Assembly: GCA_950022655.1 (NCBI GenBank)
Contig: OX465584.1
Span: forward strand, 61,444,841-61,508,840
DNA: 64,000 nt
Source of the DNA: Alentia gelatinosa
Lineage: Eukaryota > Annelida > Polychaeta > Phyllodocida > Polynoidae
Reading direction: 5' to 3'
Both the position numbers and the translations under genes were made by a program. The notes under the pieces are model-generated. The model saw only the letters and a program-made list of their open reading frames with translations. It searched no databases and was not told the DNA's origin. Every line of letters starts with the position of its first letter. Positions within the stretch are counted from its first letter, which is position 1. Of the stretch, positions 57,139 to 64,000 are shown in pieces.

Positions 57139-57650
57139 CAGTGGTAGATTTACTGCTATATCAAAGGCCAGTCCTTCTCATACCATGTCTATGTGATGTG
57201 GTCTGCAGCCATCTTTCTCCTTCATCCCCAGCAGTGGTAAACTTACAATTATATCATAGGCCAGGCCATCTTACACCATGTCTATGTGGTGTGGCATACA
57301 GCCACTCTTCTCCTTCACCCCCTGTAGTGGTAGACATACTGCTATTTCAAAGGCCAATTCTTCTGACACCATGTCTATGTGGTGTGGTGTACAGCCATTT
57401 TTCTCATTCACCCCCAGCATTGGTAGATTTACTGCTATATCAAAGGCCAATCCTTCTCATACAATGTCCATCTTGTGTGAGAAGTAAAAGAACTCTCACC
57501 TCGGTAAATGTGTAGGGGTGAGATTTCTACCTAAATTCATCTCATAGATTTGATCAGAACCCTTGTGGAGTAAAAGAACCTTGACAAAGTCTGGTAAGAA
57601 CGTGTATTGGTCAACTAGATGTTTAAATCAAACTTACCAACCAACCATCT
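57139..57650 (+). mobile_element. Headless SINE, four 93-bp units and tail (S5)
   Basis: Starts inside a 93-bp unit (GTGGTAGATTTACTGCTATA) directly after the 21-bp minisatellite, with no tRNA-like head. Four units and the normal tail follow (GTGTAGGGGTGAGATTTCTA) to ACCAACCAACCATC. Confidence 0.78.
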
Positions 57651-57732
57651 TGCCACCCACTGCCAACAAGATACTGTGAACATCCTCCCACCCACTGCAA
57701 ACATATACATATGGTTGTGGTATTGTATACAC

Positions 57733-58128
57733 ACACAATATTGACTGGTCTCAGATACAAGCGGCCGTATGCTTTGAGGAGTTGACAGGTAGTAATATCC
57801 GAGAGTATGCGAGGATATTGCGTAGAGAAGCATACAACCGCTTTTATCTGAAACCAGTCTATATTCCATTTATTATCCACCTTTTTTGACAAGTGGCATG
57901 TCGGTATCAGTTTGTTTTAGTTATGCACTATTTTCCCATACGCACTATTTTTCCGTATGCGCCACCCGGATCATACAACATATCCGTATGTGCTGGGTAT
58001 GTCCATACACACCCCCTATGTGTTTTCTATGGACGCTCTGTATTAAGTGGATATATCTGGATGCTCCGTATATGGTGATACACACTCCATATGTGTTTTC
58101 TATGGACACTTTGTATTAGGTGGATAAT
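57733..58128 (+). mobile_element. Hairpin element family A, copy A4 (two 73-bp units)
   Basis: CACAATATTGACTGG, ~145-bp hairpin with apex ATATCCGAGAGTATGCGAGG, ATTATCCACC, spacer, two monomers, end GTATTAGGTGGATAATA. Confidence 0.78.
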
Positions 58129-58268
58129 AAGTCCTACAACCTACCCCCAACCTCATAGAATACCCATACTCACTCACATACTCACTCACCTGCTGCCAAA
58201 CGCAAATAGTACACATTAACACTAGTAGCTCGAAACATTAGTAGTAGATAATCAGAAACATATTTGCT

Positions 58269-58388
58269 TTTGGTTTTAATCCCTGTTCGTCATCCCATTT
58301 GAAGTGCTTCGGAATATCCACTCAGCTATCGCCTCGTTCATATTCCTGCACGCTCCAAACCTGATAGTGAAAAGGGATACAGACCAAA
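58269..58388. mobile_element. Hairpin with composite-type apex, no boxes
   Basis: Arms TTTGGTTTTAATCCCT and (complement) TTTGGTCTGTATCCCT; apex CACTCAGCTATCGCCTCGTT (58320-58339). Neither terminal box nor core is visible, so it is a solo hairpin relative of the composite elements. Confidence 0.6.
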
Positions 58389-58756
58389 CACTCATGCATC
58401 ATTTTCTTAGACTAACTTGGACTCCACCACGATCTCTTTAGATCTGTGATGGGTGGTGTAGACGTTAGCCTTGATCTTCAAAAGTGCTCCATGGAAACTT
58501 ATATACCCGCGCCACCCTCACCCCCCTCCCTTTCCTATGCCAGCCTCCTGTGTGGGTGCCTCCACGCTGTCCCCATGTCCCTGAGATTAGATCGAGGATG
58601 AGGGAGATGATCTCCCCCTGTTACCACTGCACTATCAGTGTCTACCAGGCCTGGATGATAATCTGTACTGGAGCCTGTCTACAGGAGACTTACTTGTATG
58701 ACTTTCATATGCCTCATTAGTACCTAAAAAATCATTAGATTTATGTCTCAGAGATT
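58389..58756. other. No gene recognised
   Basis: Nothing recognised. Confidence 0.35.
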
Positions 58757-59175
58757 TTTGGGTTGCTTAGTTAACAGGATTTTAGATTACTTAGTTATTC
58801 GGGATTTTAGATTACTTAGTTAACGGGGATTTTAGATAACTTAGTTATTGGGGATTTTTAGATTACTTGGTCAATGGGGATTTTAGATTACTTCATTGAA
58901 GGGGATTTTAGATAATCTAGTTAATGGAATTTTAGATTACTTAGTTAATGGGGATTTTAGAATACTTGGTAATGGGGATTTTAGATTACTTGGTTAATAG
59001 GGATTTTAGATTACTTAGTTAATGGGGATTCTATATTTCTTAGTTAACAGGGATTTTAGATTACCTAGTTAATGGGGATTTTAGATTCCTTAGTTAACAG
59101 GGATTTTAGATTACCTAGTTAATGGGGATTTTTTTTAGCTTACTTAGTTAATGGGATTTTAGATTACTTAGTTGA
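58757..59175 (+). repeat. 25-bp minisatellite (~17 units)
   Basis: Unit GGGGATTTTAGATTACTTAG plus TTAAT, with single-base length variation. Confidence 0.92.
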
Positions 59176-59718
59176 CTTAAATCATAAAATTTTATATTCT
59201 GCATGATCAGATTTAGTATATTTATACAATATGTTATCCTGCTGATTTAATGGAATAGAATTGTTTCAAATAAATGTTCCAGATATAAATGTATAATGTT
59301 GTGGAATATTGATTTAGTATTAAAGTGAAATTATCATATTTGACTTAATTCTATGCGGGCGACATCTGATCATATCTATGTGTATGTTCAGCCGCAAAAC
59401 CAATTTATATGGCTGACCTTTTCGCCGAGGCACTCTTTTGGAAAGATATATTTACTTGTTCTGCAACAAATATACTAGATAATAATGGATAAAAAAACTC
59501 CCAATGCATTTAGTCCAGCATTTTGAGATATAAAAGTTGTTGTGGAAAAACGGACAATGGCAACAATAGAATCGCTTTTCGTTGTTCTGGTTCAATTTAA
59601 CAGCTGGACTTCAATTCCCATCCGTGACATAGTAAATTGTGTTTAGATATTTATCTACGTTTTGACACTGAGTGTCCACATGGGCTTCGAGCCCAGTATA
59701 TCTGATTGGTCTCTTGTA
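59176..59718. other. No gene recognised
   Basis: AT-rich; nothing recognised. Confidence 0.35.
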
Positions 59719-60090
59719 TTATCCTACCCCTAATAAAAAACCCGCCATAGACTTAATATAGGGAAATGTTATGTGGCAAGCCGTGACATAAAGTGTTTTT
59801 TATGCCACTAGAGTAATAACAATATTGACCAATCAGAGAGCAGGATGTCAGCTACTATGACAAAAAGTTCTGTTGGTCATTGACTCAATATTTATCTTTT
59901 AGTAATACAAAAGCATAGACGAGGTAGGATAACTACGAAACCGAACTCGAGTTAGACTTGTCAATATCTATGCCACTCTGGTCAGGTCTGCTCCTCACAA
60001 CACTCGGCTACGCCTCGTGTAGTAATACGCGACCTTCCCGTCATGGCATAAATGTTGTCAAGTCTAACTCTCGTTCGGTTTCTACTAATT
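59719..60090 (+). mobile_element. Composite box-core-hairpin element, subfamily c, copy 6
   Basis: Box TTATCCTACCCC (59719-59730), core GCCATAGACTTAATATAGG, inner TGACATAAAGTGTTTTTTAT palindrome as in subfamily a plus ~70 bp of extra sequence, inverted box GGTAGGATAA (59923-59932). The hairpin has arms GAAACCGAACTCGAGTTAGA and apex CACTCGGCTACGCCTCGTGT (60001-60020). Confidence 0.8.
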
Positions 60091-60348
60091 ATTATCATAA
60101 GTGTTTTAAACATAAGTGTTCAATACCTGAGCAGAGGAGTGTCTAATATTACTGCCCTAGTTGCTATATATATTAGTTGGATATGATAAACCATTTATTG
60201 TATGTTGTATGCCTCAGACGGGATAATTTGATCCTATGCTAAATGTTTGAGCTTCACTATTTGCTTATGCTGCACTGTATTATATGTGTTTCTTGTTTGA
60301 CACTAGCATTGCCGCTGTAAACCAATAAGTTAGGTGTTAGCAGAAAAA
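60091..60348. other. No gene recognised
   Basis: AT-rich; nothing recognised. Confidence 0.35.
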
Positions 60349-60441
60349 ACAATCAAACCTGGAGCCGTTGGAAGATGGGTGATTGCGTCCACCCAAACGT
60401 TTAACTCTAGTATAAATAACAATTCTTAAAAAAAAAAAAAT
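60349..60441 (+). mobile_element. A-tailed retroposon end, copy 2
   Basis: CTGGAGCCGTTGGAAGATGG, AGTATAAATAACAATTCTTA and 13 A; parallel to 56822-56900. Confidence 0.55.
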
Positions 60442-60999
60442 TGTGCTATTCCTACTGGGAACTGTGCAGAGAATTTTAGGTATTTATTTTAGTATTCATC
60501 ATATTTCAGATGAAATTCAATTGTCAACTGGACATTAAATCATAGCAATCCTTATCAGTTAGAACGAACCATTCACCTGCTTCCTATTTGGAAGGATTTG
60601 ATTTATATTCTTGTCCCGTTGATATTTTTCATTTACAGTTGAATGAGATTTGCATTAATGGACACTCTTTCACCATGAAATCAGTTGTTTTTTCACTTGT
60701 TATTTTATATATTTTGTGTGTGGACAAATATTTATTTCGAGACGTATAACACCATTTACAAATAGATCAGAGGTCAATAAATTGTCATTTCTATCAATAT
60801 CTGAAAGAATGTAGTTCTGTGAGTTCAAGTCCCGGGAGAAAGAATGTATATAATCACCTAAAGAAACTGGTTTAACACCAAGCGAAACGTCGTGAACACT
60901 TTTTGATTCTCCGTATGCAACAACCTTTGTACACCTTGGTTTTAATTACAACATCATATACCAAACTGACTGTGTCTGTTTTTTTTGTGATGAAACATA
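60442..60999. other. No gene recognised
   Basis: AT-rich; nothing firmly recognised. Confidence 0.35.
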
Positions 61000-61604
61000 A
61001 TGAAAACAAGAAAAACACTGCCTATATCATACCGACATGCAGTCAATGGCTACCACAGACAGGCTTATGGGGAACTCAATTAATCGGTGCAATTTTCATC
61101 GGCCAATGGAAAATGGCCTTTGCTTGACACCATTCAGAGACAGTCTCTGAGGCGACCTTCTCCCGGCCTCGGGCTCCTTCTGCCTGGCAGGCATCGAGAC
61201 CATCAACCCAGATATATTGCCAGCAACTCGTTATCCAGATTTAAGTAAACTTCCTTTTTTATTTTCGCCCGGATAAAAACTTTGATTTTGTTGGTGATAC
61301 TCAAGGTTTCAGGCGGGAAAATTTCATCAGTATGGACGGATAAAACGCAATGAAAACAAGGCAAAAGATGCACCCTCACTGACTATATGATACTTACATC
61401 CAGGCAGTGGCTACCGCAGACAGACTTATGGGGAACTCAATTAATCGGTGGCATTTTCATCGGCCAATGGAAAATGGCCTTTGCTTGACACACTATTCAG
61501 AGACGGTCTCTGTGACGGCCTTCGCCCGGATAAAACTTTGATTTTGTGGGTGATGCTCAAGGTTTCAGGCAGGAAAATTCCATGAGTATGGACAGATAAA
61601 ATGC

Positions 61605-61945
61605 AATCGACATCATCTCATGTAGATTTGAAGACCCCCTAAAGAATCTACATTTTACTTCCCAGGATGTGATTACAAGTTTACTTTATGTGACTCGTTC
61701 ATGTACTTATGTATAAGTTGACAGGAATTACTTAGTTTATAAGTGCTTGTCTAGCTTGGACAGGAAAATGATTATACACAGAAAAGTTGCTAAGCTACCC
61801 ATTGGCGGGGTGATGAAAACCAGCCTATACTGTTAAGGATGACACCCAAGCCACTTTATGGCTGATAAGATAACTATGTAATGAAGACCACACAATGGTA
61901 TTGTACTACAACAGCTAATAAAGAAATTCTTTTGAAAAAAAGAAA
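61605..61945 (+). mobile_element. Retroposon insertion, copy 1
   Basis: From CGACATCATCTCATGTAG to CAGCTAATAAAGAAATTCTT and an A-rich tail, so it has an AATAAA signal and a tail. Its twin at 62652-62998 is almost identical. The empty junction in units 1 and 3 shows that it is an insertion. Confidence 0.78.
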
Positions 61946-62651
61946 AAAATGAAAACAAGGCAAAAGATGCACCCTCACTGACTATATGATACTAACATCC
62001 AGTCAATGGCTACCACAGACAGACTTATCGGTGGCATTTTCATCGGCCAATGGAAAATGGCCTTTGCTTGACACTATTCAGTGACAGTCTCTGTGACGAC
62101 CTTATCCAGGGCCTCAGGCGCCCTCTGCCTGGCAGGCAGCGAGTCCATTAACCAGGACATATTGCCAGCAACTCGTTATCAAGACCTTAAGTAGGCATCC
62201 TTTTTTATTTCGCCCGGATAAAACCTTTGATTTTGTTGGTGATACTCAAGGTTTCAGGCGGGAAAATTCCATCAGTATGGACAGATAAAACACAATGAAA
62301 ACAAGGCAAACGTTGCACCCTAACTGACTATAAGATACTGACATGCAGTCAGTGGCTACCACAGACAGACTTAGGTGGAACTCAATTAATCGGTGGCATT
62401 TTTATCGGCCAATGGAGAATGGCCTTTGCTTGACAAACCATTCAGAGACGGTCTCTGTGATGCCTTCTCCCGGGCCTCGTGCGCCCTCCACCTGGCAGGC
62501 ATCAAGACCATCAAGCCGGATATATTGCCAGCAACTCATTATCCAGACTTAAGTAAGAATCCTTTTTTATTTTGCTCAGATAAAACCTTTGATTTTGTGG
62601 GTGAGACTCAAGGTTCCAGGCGGGAAAATTCCATCCGTATGGACAGATAAA

Positions 62652-62998
62652 ATGCAATCGACATCATCTCATGTAAATTAGAAGACCCCCTAAAGAATCC
62701 ACATTTTACTACCCAGGATGTGATTACAAGTTTACTTTATGTGACTCGTTCATGTACTTATGTATAAGTTGACAGGAATTACTTAATTTATAAGTGCTTG
62801 TCTAGCTTGGACAGGAAAATGATTATACACAGAAAAGTTGCTAAGCTACCCATTGGCGGGGTGATGAAAACCAGCCTATACTGTTAAGGATGACACCCAA
62901 GCCACTTTATGGCTGATAAGATAACTATGTAAAGAAGACCATACAATGGCATTGTACTACAACAGCTAATAAAGAAATTCTTTAAAAAAAAGACAAAA
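62652..62998 (+). mobile_element. Retroposon insertion, copy 2
   Basis: Near-identical to 61605-61945, about 1047 bp downstream, so the pair most likely arose when two array units were duplicated together after one insertion. Confidence 0.78.
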
Positions 62999-63300
62999 AT
63001 GAAAACAAGGCAAAAGATGCACCCTCACTGACTATATGATACTTACATCCAGTCAGTGGCTACCACAGACAGACTTATCGGTGCCATTTTCATCGGCCAA
63101 TGGAAAATGGCCTTTGCTTGACACACCATTCAGAGACGGTCTCTGTGACGGGCCTCGGGCGCCCTCCGCCCGGCAGGCATCGAGACCATCCACTCGGGCA
63201 CATTGCCAGCGACCCGACCGGCGGGCATCACTCGACACGAGCACAGCAACCTGCCTCCTAAACTCATTATCCACCCTTAATTAAACACCCCCTTTTATCT

Positions 63301-63892
63301 CCCGCAGGCATTGCATACAGGAAATTAGTGGTTGGCGTCGGGCCCTGCTATTTAATATGAAAATCGGCGTTCTGTTGTATCAGTGAGCCAGCGGTAAATT
63401 GAGCTTGAAAGGAGGCGGCAAATTGAATGAAACGAGCGGAGATCCCTGCTCTACGCAAATAGCGAGTATCAGCAAAAAATATCAAAAAAAAGAGAGAGAG
63501 GAAAAAGGCCAGGGGTAGTTTTTATATTTGTTTTTGTTTTCTCTTTTCCATTTCTAGTATTTTTTTTCAAATATTTCTCTGTTGGTAGTTCCGTTTTAAC
63601 AAGGTCATTGAAATTTCTTTTGTTCATGTTGGGTTGTTCATCAGGAAAGGGATTTAGTGTGTTTCTATTGGGAGACGATAAATGGTAAATAGGATATTTT
63701 CCGTGTAGGATGTAAACTAATTTCCCATTTACTCTCAATATGCGCTGCAATATTGTCTTCTCTTAGCAATAGTTGATTCAAGAACTGTAAAATATACAAT
63801 TTCTTTCAGATTATCGAAAGCGTTCCTCCAAGTACAAGTACAAGTCAACGTTCTCAAAATAGGTTTTATTTCCCATTTCCCTTATCCCATTA
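63301..63892. other. No gene recognised
   Basis: A 93-codon minus-strand frame has no recognisable domain. Confidence 0.35.
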
Positions 63893-64000
63893 GGCCAAGC
63901 GTCCACCTACTACAATATGGCTCTGATATAGTCTACGATGCACCTCCCCATAGCAAATCAAAATCGCGTTGGAAGGTCACCTAATATCGGGGCAGTTGAC
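63893..64000 (+). mobile_element. MITE of the GTAAGGCCCGGCGTCCA family, cut by the window edge
   Basis: AGGCCAAGCGTCCACCTACT, ATATGGCTCTGATATAG and CGCGTTGGAAGGTCACCTAA follow the left half of 3723-4008. Confidence 0.75.

Larger units (their letters stand above)
61000..63300 (+). repeat. ~346-bp tandem array, five units, two carrying the same insertion
   Basis: ATGAAAACAAG marks unit starts at 61000, 61350, 61949, 62295 and 62999. Shared phrases are ATGGCTACCACAGACAGACT, TTTTCATCGGCCAATGGAAA and GACTATATGATAC. Units 2 and 4 are lengthened by a retroposon. Units 1 and 3 show the uninterrupted CAATGAAAACAAG junction. Confidence 0.88.

Noticed and set aside
60850..60920. Possible end of a Penelope-like or other RT protein (AAGCGAAACGTCG phrase)
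   Set aside because: Too short and not in a supporting frame; similarity is from memory of a common phrase only.

Overview
This is eukaryotic, most likely metazoan, nuclear DNA from a repeat-rich genome, probably a marine invertebrate. The reasons are spliced genes with GT/AG introns, a PIF/Harbinger DNA transposon, tRNA-headed SINEs, LINE remnants, many short inverted-repeat elements and abundant minisatellites. I cannot name the phylum from sequence alone. I found no convincing host protein-coding gene in the 64 kb. The long open frames outside the Harbinger element lie in tandem repeats or carry no recognisable domain.

The only protein-coding locus is a near-complete PIF/Harbinger transposon at 22340-29878. 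It has 37-40 bp terminal inverted repeats and a TAAA direct repeat at each end. It carries a four-exon DDE transposase on + (448 aa, reading frame intact across three introns) and a convergent three-exon AT-hook/MADF (Myb-SANT-like) partner on -. A single in-frame TGA interrupts the partner at codon 251. In this superfamily the two proteins normally act together: the Myb-like protein binds the ends and the nucleus-targeted transposase cuts.

The rest is a mosaic of non-autonomous elements and tandem arrays. 1-2168: 45-bp minisatellite built from a MITE terminal repeat. 2.8-8.8 kb: small MITEs, a LINE reverse-transcriptase scrap, a 222-bp dimer. 8.9-20.4 kb: 19-bp minisatellite, hairpin elements, piggyBac-type TTAA MITEs, SINEs, a ~430-bp satellite. 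29.9-42 kb: further MITEs, an 18-unit 73-bp array, a SINE. 43-45 kb: G-rich arrays. 47.5-52.5 kb: 84-bp, 32-bp and ~550-bp tandem blocks. 53-64 kb: a retrocopy with a clear 14-bp target-site duplication, 21-bp and 25-bp minisatellites, and a ~346-bp tandem array carrying duplicated retroposon insertions.

The best candidate for something undescribed is a composite element found in ten full and two partial copies. Its order is a terminal box (TTATCCTACCCC or TTATCTCACCCC), a fixed core (CCATAGGCTTAACATTGG), an inverted copy of the box, then a 120-160 bp hairpin. Polarity is the same in all ten full copies. Hairpin arms differ completely between five subfamilies, yet the apex keeps a shared motif close to CACTCGGCTTCGCCTCGTG. 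A related apex occurs in two other hairpin families here.
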